From an uncultured Limosilactobacillus sp. (GTDB taxonomy: Bacteria; Bacillota; Bacilli; Lactobacillales; Lactobacillaceae): a DNA stretch of 61,643 bases. Each line of letters starts with the position of its first letter. Positions within the stretch are counted from its first letter, which is position 1. The translations under genes were made by a program, and so were the position numbers. The notes beneath the pieces were generated by a model. The model was not told the origin of the DNA. It did not search any database and saw nothing but the letters and a program-made list of their open reading frames with translations. Location of the stretch: positions 1 to 61,643 of the forward strand of contig CALVGV010000006.1 of assembly GCA_944327195.1 (NCBI GenBank), read 5' to 3'. Shown piece by piece: positions 42,802 through 51,915 of this stretch.

Positions 42802-43343
42802 CGGCAGCATGCTGCAGAGGTGGCAACGGCTTGTGGTCAGGCGGCAACCCACTCTTCTAATGGTTCTGGGGGATGATTTTGCGGGATTCCGCCTTCTTGT
42901 TTCGGCCGCTTGCTTCGCTCCGGCCGCTCGCGCCAAACCAGTTGGTGAGGTTAGGGACAATGGTATCGCTGGCTAATTCCGTGGTGGTTTAGGGGGAGGG
43001 CTCCATTAGTTAACCGGGAGAAAGGAGTGGGGAGCGCACAATACCGAACATTGCCACCGCCAATCATTAGGGAAGGGGCGGCGCCAACGGCCAAATCCTG
43101 CTTCGTCAATTACCCCTTCCCCCGCCCGCCTCTCACTACCAATCAAATTTCCGTTGTGGTAAAATATTTTCAGATTATTCTGAACGAACAAGTAGCGTCT
43201 CCCGGCGACCCGTGCGGTCTTTCCGGTGGGATACCGGTCTTACCCAGCCGGCCAAAATAGCCACCCGTCTTTGCCAACCCACAAGGCCCGGGGCGTTATC
43301 ATGCACGCAATTCACACTATTAAGGAAGAGGATAAATCAAGCA
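42802..43343. other. Long non-coding region upstream of RNase J
   Basis: No supported gene in about 540 bases. An extended -10 (TGGTAAAAT, about 43158-43166) suggests the RNase J promoter, giving a leader of about 170 nt with several short GC-rich hairpins. A frame upstream of and in phase with RNase J (43212-43343) lacks a ribosome site and reads as leader, not protein. Confidence 0.45.
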
Positions 43344-45134
43344 ATGACAAAACTAAATATCAAGAATAACGAAGTCGCCTTCTACGCTGTCGGGGGATTG
43401 GGCGAAATCGGCAAGAACATGTACTGCGTTCAGTTCCAAGACGAAATCGTGATCATCGACTGCGGGGTGCTCTTCCCCGAAGACGAACTGCTCGGCGTCG
43501 ACTACGTGATCCAAAACTACGACTACCTGGTCGAAAACAAGGAAAAGATCAAGGGGATCTTCATCACCCACGGCCACGAAGACCACATCGGCGGCCTGCC
43601 CTTCTTCTTGCAAAAGGTCAACGTGCCGATCTACGCCGGCCCCTTTGCCATGTCGCTGATCCGCGGCAAGCTCGACGAAAAGCACCTCCTGCGCGACGCC
43701 GAGCTCCACGAAATCAACGAGTTCGACACCGTTCACTTCAAGAAGCTCTGGGTCAGCTTTTTCCGCACCACCCACTCGATCCCGGACACCCTCGGGGTTG
43801 CCGTTCACACCCCGCAGGGGACGATCGTCCAAACCGGGGACTTCAAGTTCGACCTGACCCCGGTTGGCCACCTGCCGGCGCCGAACTTCCAGCAAATGGC
43901 CAAGCTCGGCGAGGAGGGGGTCCTGCTCCTGACCTCGGACTCGACCAACGCCGAACGGCCGGAGTTCACCAAGTCGGAACGTTGGGTTGACATCCACATC
44001 CGGCGGATCTTCGAACGGATCAAGGGGCGGATCATCTTCGCCTCCTTCGCCTCCAACGTCTACCGCCTCCGCGAGGCCAGCGACGCCGCCATCAAGCAGG
44101 GCCGCAAGATCGCCGTCTTCGGCCGCAGCATGGAAAACGCGATCGCGGCCGGCCAGGCCCTGGGCTACCTGAAGATCCCAGAAGAGTCGCTGATTGACCC
44201 GAACGAAATCAACAAGTACGCCCCCGAAGACGTGATGATCATGTGTACCGGGTCGCAGGGGGAACCGATGGCCGCCCTGTCGCGAATTGCCAACGGGACC
44301 CACCGCCAGATCTCGATCCAGCCGGGCGACACGGTTGTCTTCTCCTCCAACCCGATTCCGGGGAACACGACCAGCGTCAACGCCCTGATCAACAAGCTGG
44401 AAGAGGGCGGTGCCGAGGTCATCCACGGCTACGTCAACAACATCCACACCTCCGGGCACGGGGGTCAGGTCGACGAGGAACTGATGCTCCGCTTGATGAA
44501 GCCGAAGTTCTTCGCCCCGGTCCACGGGGAATACCGGATGCAAAAGATCCACACTAAGTTGGCCGAGCTGACCGGGGTGCCGCGCGAGAACTCCTTCATC
44601 CTCGCCAACGGGGACGTCCTGGCCCTGACCAAGGACACTTGCCGGATCGCTGACCACATCGACTCGATGGGCGATGTTTACATCGACGGCCGCGACGTCG
44701 ACGATTCCGTCGGCAGTCCGGAAATCCGCGAACGCCGCCTCCTCTCCGAGGAAGGGGTGGTCACGGCGATCGCCGTCGTCGACCTCAAGGACTACCAGAT
44801 CGTGGCCGGGCCGGACATCGTTTCCCGCGGCTTCGTTTACATGCACGAGTCGCAGGAACTGATCAAGGCGGCCAACCACGAGGTCTTCTGGGCAATCCTC
44901 AACACCTTCAAGAACCACAAGAAGGTCGACCGGCGGGCAATCAACCGGACGATCGTTTCCCGCCTCCAGCGCCTACTGTACGAGCGGACCGGCCGGCGCC
45001 CGGTCATCATCCCGATGGTGACGATCCTAAACGCCGACGCCCAGCCGGCGGAAAACCCGGCCAACGAAAAGGCCAAGGAAAACCACCGTCACCGCAACCA
45101 CCACAAGCGGCCGGCCAAGGCGGAAGCCAAGTAG
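43344..45134 (+). CDS. rnj: Ribonuclease J
   Basis: A 596-residue metallo-beta-lactamase/beta-CASP ribonuclease for mRNA decay and rRNA processing. The zinc motif is HGHEDH (76-81), with further ligands in TTHSIPD and TGDFKFD. The beta-CASP region includes FASNVYRLREAS and the C-terminal part a GSQGEPMAALSRI loop and an HTSGHGGQ. The tail is His/Lys-rich and unstructured. No RNA polymerase epsilon gene lies upstream, which would be usual for RNase J1, so this may be the J2-like copy; sequence alone does not settle it. Confidence 0.94.
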   Translation: MTKLNIKNNEVAFYAVGGLGEIGKNMYCVQFQDEIVIIDCGVLFPEDELLGVDYVIQNYDYLVENKEKIKGIFITHGHEDHIGGLPFFLQKVNVPIYAGPFAMSLIRGKLDEKHLLRDAELHEINEFDTVHFKKLWVSFFRTTHSIPDTLGVAVHTPQGTIVQTGDFKFDLTPVGHLPAPNFQQMAKLGEEGVLLLTSDSTNAERPEFTKSERWVDIHIRRIFERIKGRIIFASFASNVYRLREASDAAIKQGRKIAVFGRSMENAIAAGQALGYLKIPEESLIDPNEINKYAPEDVMIMCTGSQGEPMAALSRIANGTHRQISIQPGDTVVFSSNPIPGNTTSVNALINKLEEGGAEVIHGYVNNIHTSGHGGQVDEELMLRLMKPKFFAPVHGEYRMQKIHTKLAELTGVPRENSFILANGDVLALTKDTCRIADHIDSMGDVYIDGRDVDDSVGSPEIRERRLLSEEGVVTAIAVVDLKDYQIVAGPDIVSRGFVYMHESQELIKAANHEVFWAILNTFKNHKKVDRRAINRTIVSRLQRLLYERTGRRPVIIPMVTILNADAQPAENPANEKAKENHRHRNHHKRPAKAEAK

Positions 45135-45159
45135 GTGCTAGGAAAATAAAATTACAATT

Positions 45160-45192
45160 AAAGGCGACGGGCCTGGTCCCGCCGCCTTTCCT
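45160..45192 (+). terminator. Intrinsic terminator of RNase J
   Basis: AAAGGCGACGGG pairs with CCCGCCGCCTTT, followed by a T-rich stretch. Confidence 0.75.
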
Positions 45193-45312
45193 GCTTTTCG
45201 GGGGCGGGGAGGGCCGAAGAATTCTGGATTTATTTGGCAGGTCCTTTTTTCGCCCCGGGGATTTTGTTAGGATAGAAGAGAAAACGATTAGAATTTGACT
45301 GGAGGAAAAGCA

Positions 45313-46536
45313 ATGTCTGGAAAAGACTATCTCCAAATTTGGTACCGGGCGCAGGCCGCAATTGCCCTCTTTTGCGTTTGCGTAATCGCCGGGTGGGAAG
45401 TGGTGCACGGCCTGCCGTACATCCGCATGTTTGCTGTGATGGGGTTGATCCTCGTCTTGGCCCTGGTGGCCGAGGCGGTGCGGTTGCCGCGTTGGCTGGA
45501 GCTAAGTAACCGCTGGTTGCAGTGCTTGGCCCAGCCGGTGATCATGGTGGTGGTCTGGGCAATTATGTCCCGGGAAATAATTGTCCGTCTCCAGCTGCCG
45601 GCCCGCGGGGTGATGATCATGACGATGGCCTACTTCGTCGTCATGTTTGCCCCTTTGGCCGGGATTGTCGGCGGTGAGCTGAAGAACGTGGTTGCCCGCA
45701 TCTTTTACCCCTTCTGGTGGTTTGCCATCCTAACGAGCCTTTTGGGGGCAATCTACCCGGAAAAGTTTGCCGGGCCACAGTTCTTTGTCCTCCTGATCGG
45801 CACCGGGGCCCTCGGCGCGCTGGCCTTCTTCTTGATGGCGGTAGCGGCGATGCGCTCCTGGGAGCTGTCCTGGCCGGGGATCAAGCCCCAGTTTGGCCGC
45901 GGCTTTAGCTGGTGGTCCTTCTGCTTTCTGATGGTGGTGGCCCTGGTCTTCATCGCCCTCAACGCCCTCGGCGGGATCACCTCCTGGAGCGACCTGGTGG
46001 CCACCCTCGGGCCCCACAACCTGCTGAGCAACCACGAGTACCTGCTGAGCGCCTTTGAGGCCGGGGTGGCCGAGGAAACCCTCTGCCGCTTCGTGATCCT
46101 CGGTGCCCTGCTGGTGGCCTTCCGCAACCTGGCCCAGCAGCTGCCGCTGGCGGTGGTGGCCAGCGCCCTCCTCTTTGCCCTGATGCACCTGGGCAACATG
46201 CTGGCCCAGCCGGTTTCGACCACCCTCTTGCAGGTGCTCGGCACCTTTGGCCTCGGCCTCTTCTTCGCCGTGGTCTACCTCTACACCGGCCAACTCTGGC
46301 TAGCGATGCTCCTCCACTTTCTGCTGGACTGGACCGCCTTTGCGGCCAGCGGGTCAACCACGATGAACACCGTGCCGACGACCAGCGAGTGGATCGCGGT
46401 TGGCGTTGAAGTGGTCGTCTTCATCGGGATCACCGTCTGGATGCTAACCGGCGATCGCCGGCTAGTGGTCGACCGCCATGCCCGCCGGCTGACCGGGGCC
46501 GACCAACACTTTGGCTACCGCCTCAGCTTCGATTAA
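45313..46536 (+). CDS. CPBP-family intramembrane metalloprotease
   Basis: A 407-residue membrane protein with about ten helices. The family's motifs are present: EE in GVAEETLCRF (E254-E255 with Arg downstream), FALMHLGN with His, and LLHFLLDW with His, the likely metal site. Related proteins in Gram-positive bacteria process prenylated or peptide substrates or confer bacteriocin self-immunity. The start at 45313 has GGAGG seven bases upstream. It stands alone; no bacteriocin gene is visible. Confidence 0.87.
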   Translation: MSGKDYLQIWYRAQAAIALFCVCVIAGWEVVHGLPYIRMFAVMGLILVLALVAEAVRLPRWLELSNRWLQCLAQPVIMVVVWAIMSREIIVRLQLPARGVMIMTMAYFVVMFAPLAGIVGGELKNVVARIFYPFWWFAILTSLLGAIYPEKFAGPQFFVLLIGTGALGALAFFLMAVAAMRSWELSWPGIKPQFGRGFSWWSFCFLMVVALVFIALNALGGITSWSDLVATLGPHNLLSNHEYLLSAFEAGVAEETLCRFVILGALLVAFRNLAQQLPLAVVASALLFALMHLGNMLAQPVSTTLLQVLGTFGLGLFFAVVYLYTGQLWLAMLLHFLLDWTAFAASGSTTMNTVPTTSEWIAVGVEVVVFIGITVWMLTGDRRLVVDRHARRLTGADQHFGYRLSFD

Positions 46537-46553
46537 CAAGTTACGCTCTTTTG

Positions 46554-46584
46554 AACCGGTCAGGGTGCCTCCTGACCGGTTTTT
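46554..46584 (+). terminator. Intrinsic terminator of the CPBP protease gene
   Basis: AACCGGTCAGG pairs with CCTGACCGGTT, then TTT. Confidence 0.88.
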
Positions 46585-46709
46585 GAATGGCTGAGTAAAA
46601 ATAGTTTAGGCAAACTGAAAAAATAATATTTACAATTGAAAAATATGGGGTAACATAAGTATGAAGCTAGCGAGCCCCCAGGGTTCAAAAAGAGAGGAGC
46701 TAGGATTTT

Positions 46710-47183
46710 ATGTTTGAAATTAAGGCGAAGAAGTTCAAGCGCATCTTGGTCGGGGTCGACGACGCCCCCGACGCGCGGGCAGCGTTCTCCTACGCCGTTG
46801 ATAAGGCAAAGCGGGACGGGTCGGAACTGGGGATCGTTTCGATCTTTGAAACCGACGAAGTCAACGTCTACCAATACCTGGATAAGGACTTCACCCACTC
46901 CAGCCAAGAAGAGCTGGAAAAGCGGATTGACCAGTACGTCAAGGCCGCCATCGATTACGGGGTCGACGCCAAGAAGATCACCGCGATCGTTGACCAGGGG
47001 GACCGGCCGGCGGAACGGATCTGCAACCACGTCATTCCGCAATTCCAACCGGACCTGCTGATCGTCGGTTCGATCGGCAAGTGGGGGAGCCGGAAGACGG
47101 TCGGGTCGCAGGCGGCTTACATGACCAAGCACGCCGGGACCTCGGTCTTCGTAATCCGGACCAACGAAGAACAACCGGACTAA
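46710..47183 (+). CDS. Universal stress protein (UspA family)
   Basis: A 157-residue cytoplasmic protein with the alpha/beta fold of the family. The N-terminal strand FKRILVGVDDAPDARAAF and the C-terminal ATP-binding region (IVGSIGKWGSRKTVGSQAAYM, G-2x-G-9x-G-S/T type) are intact, so it likely binds ATP. Stress-linked regulation is assumed from the family. TTTACA about 16 bp from TAACAT forms a possible promoter, and AGAGAGGAGC serves as ribosome site. Confidence 0.93.
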   Translation: MFEIKAKKFKRILVGVDDAPDARAAFSYAVDKAKRDGSELGIVSIFETDEVNVYQYLDKDFTHSSQEELEKRIDQYVKAAIDYGVDAKKITAIVDQGDRPAERICNHVIPQFQPDLLIVGSIGKWGSRKTVGSQAAYMTKHAGTSVFVIRTNEEQPD

Positions 47184-47201
47184 TCGCCGGTAAAAACAGA
47201 C

Positions 47202-47246
47202 AAGAATGGATCACCGCGATTAGTTCGGGGGCGATCCATTCTTTTA
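47202..47246 (+). terminator. Intrinsic terminator of the universal stress protein gene
   Basis: AAGAATGGATC pairs with GATCCATTCTT, then TTA. Confidence 0.85.
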
Positions 47247-47290
47247 CTTATAGCGACTCTAATTAATTTTGGAATATCGAGTCATTCTAG

Positions 47291-47318
47291 TTGATTCTCT
47301 TTTTCTCTAGTTTATAAT
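47291..47318 (+). promoter_or_regulatory. Promoter of the VIT transporter pair
   Basis: TTGATT (47291-47296), 16 bp, TATAAT (47313-47318), with the first start codon 34 bases downstream. Confidence 0.65.
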
Positions 47319-47351
47319 GATTATAAACAGTGACAGAGGAGGAGATTGGTT

Positions 47352-48035
47352 ATGGCAAAAAAGATGTCTTTGGCCCAGCGGGTGAACGTCCTGCGGGCGA
47401 TCGTAATGGGGGCCAACGACGGGATCATCTCGGTGGCCGGGATCGTAATCGGGGTGGCCGCCGCCACCAACAACACCTACGCGATCCTGATTTCCGGCCT
47501 GTCGGGGGTCCTGGCCGGAATGATCTCGATGTGCATGGGGGAGTACGTGTCGGTAAGCACCCAAAAGGACTCCCAACGGCGGGCCCAGCTCGACGAGCAG
47601 CGGCGCCTGAAGGAGGACTTTGATGGCGAGTACCGCTTCGTGAAGCAAAAGTACCTCGACCAAGACATCGCCCCGGCCCTGGCCGAAGAGGCGACCCAGG
47701 AACTGATGAGCAACGACCCCCTGAACGTGGCCGTGCAGGAGCGCTACGGCTTCAACCCGCGGGACCTCACCAGTCCCTACGCAGCGGCGATTGCCTCCTT
47801 CATTTCCTTCCCCCTCGGCTCGATTCTGCCGATGGTGGCGGTCACGACCGCGCCGGCAACGGTCCGGATCGGGGTCACGATGGTCGGCGTCCTCTTGGCC
47901 CTGGTCTTGACCGGCTACTGCGGGGCGGTTCTCGGCAACAACCCGCGCTGGGGTAAGGCGATCCTGCGCAACGTCGCCGCCGGCCTACTGACGATGGGGG
48001 TCACCTTCGTGATCGGCCAACTTTTCCGTGGTTAA
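47352..48035 (+). CDS. VIT1/CCC1-family transporter
   Basis: A 227-residue membrane protein of the vacuolar iron transporter-like family. It has the N-terminal GANDGIISVAGIVIGVAAAT motif, a second helix with GEYVSVSTQKD, a cytoplasmic helical metal-binding region, and three C-terminal helices. Such proteins move Fe2+ or Mn2+ out of the cytoplasm. GAGGAGGAG lies seven bases before the start. A related gene follows after 16 bases, so a homo- or heterodimer is possible. Confidence 0.9.
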   Translation: MAKKMSLAQRVNVLRAIVMGANDGIISVAGIVIGVAAATNNTYAILISGLSGVLAGMISMCMGEYVSVSTQKDSQRRAQLDEQRRLKEDFDGEYRFVKQKYLDQDIAPALAEEATQELMSNDPLNVAVQERYGFNPRDLTSPYAAAIASFISFPLGSILPMVAVTTAPATVRIGVTMVGVLLALVLTGYCGAVLGNNPRWGKAILRNVAAGLLTMGVTFVIGQLFRG

Positions 48036-48051
48036 TAAGGAGGGATGAGCA

Positions 48052-48750
48052 ATGGATATTCGGGTTAAGAAGATTGATCAACGCGAACAGACGATGGAAG
48101 AAAAGCTCAACACCCTCCGGGCGGGGGTGCTGGGCTCCAACGACGGGATCCTGACGGTTGTTGGGGTGCTGGTTTCGGTGGCCGCGGCGACGACCAACGA
48201 GTTCACCATCTTCATTGCCGGCCTGTCGGACCTCTTGGCCTGCGCCTTCTCGATGGCGGCCGGCGAGTACGCCTCGGTTTCGGCCCAAAAGGAAACCGAG
48301 CGCTCGGCGGTCGAAAAAGAGGAGCGCCTGCTCAAGACCAACTGGGAAGACCAGCTGGCGGTCGTCAAGCAACACTACGTTGACCGCGGGGTTCGCGAGG
48401 ACACGGCGGCCAAGATCGCAGCCGACCTGATGCAAAAGAAGCCCCTGGCAACGGTGGTGCGGGTCAAGTACGACATCGAACTGGGCCACTACCTCAACCC
48501 CTGGGACGCCTCCTTTGCCTCCCTCTTTGCGGCGGCCCTCGGCGGGCTCTTGCCGCTGATGGCGATGACCTTCGTCACCGGGCCGCTGAAGTGGGGAGCC
48601 ACCATCCTGGCGGTTGCCCTCGCCTCGGCTTTGACCGGCTTCATCTCGGCCAAGCTTGGTGACGGCCTGGTAAAGCGGGCGGTCATCCGTAACATCATCA
48701 TCGGCCTGATCACGATCACCATCCACTACGGGGTCGGTAAGCTCTTCTAG
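48052..48750 (+). CDS. VIT1/CCC1-family transporter (second of pair)
   Basis: A 232-residue paralogue of its upstream neighbour, with LGSNDGILTVVGVLVSVAAAT in the first helix, the AAGEYASVSAQKE segment and the charged metal-binding helices (EKEERLLKTNWEDQLAVVKQ). The two genes share one operon, a common arrangement in lactobacilli. AAGGAGGG lies upstream. A DtxR/MntR-type regulator lies 2.4 kb downstream and might control the pair (inference). Confidence 0.9.
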   Translation: MDIRVKKIDQREQTMEEKLNTLRAGVLGSNDGILTVVGVLVSVAAATTNEFTIFIAGLSDLLACAFSMAAGEYASVSAQKETERSAVEKEERLLKTNWEDQLAVVKQHYVDRGVREDTAAKIAADLMQKKPLATVVRVKYDIELGHYLNPWDASFASLFAAALGGLLPLMAMTFVTGPLKWGATILAVALASALTGFISAKLGDGLVKRAVIRNIIIGLITITIHYGVGKLF

Positions 48751-48774
48751 CAAGCGGTTGAATCAGCAAATTGT

Positions 48775-48814
48775 AAGGAACCGGTAGGGAATTTCTCCCG
48801 CCGGTTCCTTTTTG
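48775..48814 (+). terminator. Intrinsic terminator of the VIT operon
   Basis: AAGGAACCGG pairs with CCGGTTCCTT, then TTTG. Confidence 0.9.
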
Positions 48815-48882
48815 TGATCCCGCGTCCCCCAAGCGATTGCAGCGGCCGTACCAAATTTTTTTCGCATTTTCGCCATTTTTGC

Positions 48883-48943
48883 TTGCCAATTTATCTGGTT
48901 GGTTATATAGTTAGTTACACAAGTGATTAACCAGTTAACTAAC
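48883..48943 (+). promoter_or_regulatory. Promoter and operator of the GntR-ABC operon
   Basis: TTGCCA (48883-48888), 17 bp, TATAGT (48906-48911). Downstream, GTTAGTTA (48910-48917) and TAACTAAC (48936-48943) form an inverted repeat with a second palindrome TTAACCAGTTAA (48927-48938) inside. This matches the layout of self-regulating YtrA-type GntR systems. Confidence 0.7.
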
Positions 48944-48956
48944 AAGGAGGTGCCCC

Positions 48957-49334
48957 ATGCAATTCGAATTTGACCAATCGGCGCCCCTCTACCAGCAGCT
49001 CGCCGATCAGCTGGCCGAGATGATCTTCACCGGCCTCTTCGCCGAGGGGGAGCAGGTGCCGTCAACCACCCAGCTCTCCCAGGAGCTCCAAATCAACCCA
49101 GCCACCGTCCTCAAGGGGATGAACCAGCTGGTCGATGAGCAATTGCTGGAGAAGAAGCGCGGCCGGGGGATGTTCGTCCGCGCCGGTGCCCAGGAGCGCT
49201 TGACCACCAAGCGCCGCGAAGACTTTTACCACGACTACGTGGTCAGCCTGGTTGCCGAGGCCAAGAAGCTCGGCATCGAGGAAGCACACTTACTAGACCT
49301 AATCAAACGGGGGTATGATCATGGACAAGTTTAA
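48957..49334 (+). CDS. YtrA-type GntR regulator
   Basis: A 125-residue short GntR-family repressor. The winged helix-turn-helix covers residues 10-70 (YQQLADQLAEMIFTGLFAEGEQVPSTTQLSQELQINPATVLKGMNQL), and only a short dimerisation tail follows, as in YtrA. These regulate the ABC transporter in their own operon, often in response to cell-envelope stress. AAGGAGGT precedes the start. Its 3' end overlaps the ATPase start. Confidence 0.92.
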   Translation: MQFEFDQSAPLYQQLADQLAEMIFTGLFAEGEQVPSTTQLSQELQINPATVLKGMNQLVDEQLLEKKRGRGMFVRAGAQERLTTKRREDFYHDYVVSLVAEAKKLGIEEAHLLDLIKRGYDHGQV

Positions 49335-50181
49335 AGTACGGGGGATCAGCAAGCGCTACGGCAAGAAGCGGGTCCTCGACAACCTTTCATTTGAGCTCGA
49401 GCCGGCCAAGATTTACGGCCTGCTGGGGCGCAACGGGGCCGGCAAGACGACCCTGCTCAACATCATCACCGACCGGATCTTCGCCAATTCGGGCCAGGTC
49501 CTGCTCGGTGACGCCACCGTCGCCGGCAACCGGGCGGCCCTTGCGCAAATCTACCTGATGAGCGAGGCCGACCTGGTGGCCAAGCACACCAAGTTCAGCG
49601 AGCTGGCGACCGTCCTCGACGCCACCTACGGCTTTGACTTCACCGAGGCGCGGCGGATGCTGGCCGGCTTCGACCTCGACGACCAGGCCGTCCTGGCCAA
49701 GCTCTCAACCGGGCTCAAGACCGCGGCCAAGCTGGTGCTGGCCCTCAACGTCCGCGCCAACTACGTCTTCCTCGACGAGCCGACCCTCGGTCTCGACGCC
49801 AACCACCGCGAACTCTTCTACCAGGAACTGATGAAGACCTACGAGGCGCGGCCGCGGACCTTCGTGATCTCGACCCACCTGATCAACGAGGTTCAGCAGC
49901 TACTCGAGGGGGTCATCATCCTCGACGACAGCAAGATCATCAAGGACCAGCCGGTGGCCGACCTGCTGGCCAACGCCTACGAAATCAGCGGCCCGGCCGC
50001 CAAGGTCGACGAGTACACCGCCGGGCTGACGGTCCTGACCAGCCGCCAGCTGGGCAAGATCAAGACCGTGACCGTGGTCGAGCCATTGCCGGACCAACGG
50101 GTGATCCCGGACCAGGTCAAGCTCGCCCACCTCGACTTACAACACACCTTTACCGCACTCACGAATAAGGGGGGAAACTAA
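49321..50181 (+). CDS. ABC transporter ATP-binding protein
   Basis: A 286-residue ATPase. Walker A is LLGRNGAGKTT, Walker B YVFLDEPTLGLD, and the switch His is STHLI. The signature is LSTGLKT rather than LSGGQ, a variant found in YtrB-like transporters. The C-terminal part (about 210-286) is an extra domain. The start at 49321 has GGGGG eight bases upstream; an in-frame ATG at 49315 is only three from it. It pairs with the following membrane protein as an exporter, substrate unknown. Confidence 0.9.
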   Translation: MDKFKVRGISKRYGKKRVLDNLSFELEPAKIYGLLGRNGAGKTTLLNIITDRIFANSGQVLLGDATVAGNRAALAQIYLMSEADLVAKHTKFSELATVLDATYGFDFTEARRMLAGFDLDDQAVLAKLSTGLKTAAKLVLALNVRANYVFLDEPTLGLDANHRELFYQELMKTYEARPRTFVISTHLINEVQQLLEGVIILDDSKIIKDQPVADLLANAYEISGPAAKVDEYTAGLTVLTSRQLGKIKTVTVVEPLPDQRVIPDQVKLAHLDLQHTFTALTNKGGN

Positions 50182-50182
50182 C

Positions 50183-50896
50183 ATGAACAAGCAAGTATTA
50201 ACTTTAACCAAGTGGCAGGGGAAGGCGATCGCCAAGGCGGTTGCCGTCGCCCTAGCAATCATCATCGGCCTCGACCTGCTCTTTGGCCTGATCGGTCTGA
50301 TCGGCGGGGCCTCCATCGGCAGCTGGACGAGCATGCTCACCAACTTCCTCGGCACCCTGAGCGGGATCCTCGGCTTCATCGCCTTCTTCTGGGCCCTCTG
50401 CTTCCCCTACCAGCTCTTCAAGAGCGGGATGGCGGTCGGCGCCACCCGCAAGGGGATCTGGGGGGCCAACGCCATCCTCTTGGCGGTGATGGTGGTGCTG
50501 ATCTGGCTGGTTGACCTCTTAAAGGACCTGGTCCTCTATGCCTCCAAGGGCTTGAGCAACTTCGCTGACGGGGCCGGGATCAGCCTGGCGACCGCTTTTG
50601 CCGGCCTGGCAACGGTGGCGGCAGTCGGGGCCGGCTTTGCCCTCCTCAGCCGCCGTGGCAAGCTGCTGGTCGGCGTCGGCCTGCCAACGGTGCTGATCTT
50701 CCTCGGCATCGTGGCCCTGCGGGTGCTGGTGGCCGTGGTCGACAAGGACCCGAACCGCTTTAACAACCACGCCCTCCTTTCACTGAGTGGTGCGGCGGGG
50801 ACGGCCCTCTTCTGGGCCGGCTTGATCGGCTGGTTCCTGCTGATGACCGCACTCAACTACTGGTTCTTTACCCGGACGCAGCTGCGGCGCGACTAA
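50183..50896 (+). CDS. ABC transporter membrane protein of the GntR-ABC operon
   Basis: A 237-residue integral membrane protein with about six hydrophobic segments (near residues 15-40, 50-75, 90-120, 130-155, 165-185 and 205-230). It starts one base after the ATPase stop codon. I recognise no specific permease family, but its place behind the ATPase makes it the transport subunit. A terminator follows at 50934-50976. Confidence 0.75.
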   Translation: MNKQVLTLTKWQGKAIAKAVAVALAIIIGLDLLFGLIGLIGGASIGSWTSMLTNFLGTLSGILGFIAFFWALCFPYQLFKSGMAVGATRKGIWGANAILLAVMVVLIWLVDLLKDLVLYASKGLSNFADGAGISLATAFAGLATVAAVGAGFALLSRRGKLLVGVGLPTVLIFLGIVALRVLVAVVDKDPNRFNNHALLSLSGAAGTALFWAGLIGWFLLMTALNYWFFTRTQLRRD

Positions 50897-50933
50897 TTAA
50901 CAAATAAATTTTGGGTGGGAGCGGTTTCCGCCC

Positions 50934-50976
50934 GTGGCCGGACAAGGAAGATTTTTCTTTGCCCGGCCTTTTTCTT
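50934..50976 (+). terminator. Intrinsic terminator of the GntR-ABC operon
   Basis: GGCCGG pairs with CCGGCC around an AT-rich loop, then TTTTTCTT. Confidence 0.7.
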
Positions 50977-51163
50977 AACTTTGGGTTAACTGGAAAATTT
51001 CGCTTGCCAGGACCACAAAAAAGGTGGTTTAATGCTATAATCGTAACAGTTAAGCGATGATCAATTGAAGGCGCTTCCCCTTCGGTTCTTGCCGGGCCAG
51101 CTTGGCCTTGCGGCGGGGCCAATGGAGCGCTAATTTTTAAGAAAGAGGGTTTCGGGCGGAAAA

Positions 51164-51832
51164 ATGACGCCAATGAAGGAAGACTATTTGAAGATTATCT
51201 TTGAACTAGGGAGCGGGGAGAAGCAGGTTACCAACAAGCAAATCTCGCTCGGCCTCGGGATCGCCGCCGGGTCGGTGACCGAAATGGTGGCCAAACTCGA
51301 CGACGAAGGCCTGGTGGCCCACGAACCTTACGCCGGGATTTCCTTGACCCCGGCCGGCAAGAAGTACGCCGCCGAACTGGTTCGCAAGCACCGCCTGTGG
51401 GAAACCTTTATGGTCGATAAGCTGGGTTACAGCGTGGCCGACGTCCACTCCGAAGCCGAGGTCCTCGAGCACCAAACCAGCGACCGGCTAGCCACCGCCC
51501 TCGACGACTTCCTTGGCCATCCGCACAACTGCCCGCATGGTGGGGTCATCCCGAGTGCGGCCGGCGAGTTCGACAAGGGGAGCCAACGCCTGCTGGCCGA
51601 CGCGGCCGACGGCGAGACGGTGACGATCGAGCGCTTCCTGGACAACCACGAGCTCCTGACCTACCTCAACGAACTGGGGATCAAGCTCAATGAGCAACTG
51701 GAAATCATCAAGCACGAACCCTTCGAGGGCCCGCTGGTGGTGAAGCGGCTGAGCGACGGGGCCGAATTGAACGTGTCCTTCAAGGCCGCCCACAACATCT
51801 TCATCGGCGAACCGGCCAACAAAAAAGATTAA
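51164..51832 (+). CDS. DtxR/MntR-family metal-dependent regulator
   Basis: A 222-residue manganese- or iron-responsive repressor. The helix-turn-helix lies at about residues 20-50 (VTNKQISLGLGIAAGSVTEMVAKL). The metal-binding and dimerisation domain has the Glu/His/Cys-type residues in VHSEAEVLEHQTSD and GHPHNCPHG. A C-terminal SH3-like domain (about 150-220) shows it is the longer DtxR form. It likely represses metal uptake or activates efflux; the VIT pair at 47352 is a candidate target. TATAAT near 51036-51041 fits a -10, with a leader of about 120 nt. Confidence 0.92.
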   Translation: MTPMKEDYLKIIFELGSGEKQVTNKQISLGLGIAAGSVTEMVAKLDDEGLVAHEPYAGISLTPAGKKYAAELVRKHRLWETFMVDKLGYSVADVHSEAEVLEHQTSDRLATALDDFLGHPHNCPHGGVIPSAAGEFDKGSQRLLADAADGETVTIERFLDNHELLTYLNELGIKLNEQLEIIKHEPFEGPLVVKRLSDGAELNVSFKAAHNIFIGEPANKKD

Positions 51833-51915
51833 AAAATCGTGAACTTCCCCAATTGGGGGGCGGTTCTGTGCTATCGTTAAGGCAATCATTCTAATACTAG
51901 TACTAGGAGAGCAAT

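Noticed and set aside
43212-43343. N-terminal extension of RNase J
   Set aside because: The in-frame upstream stretch has no ribosome site and does not resemble the family; ATG 43344 gives the standard N-terminus.
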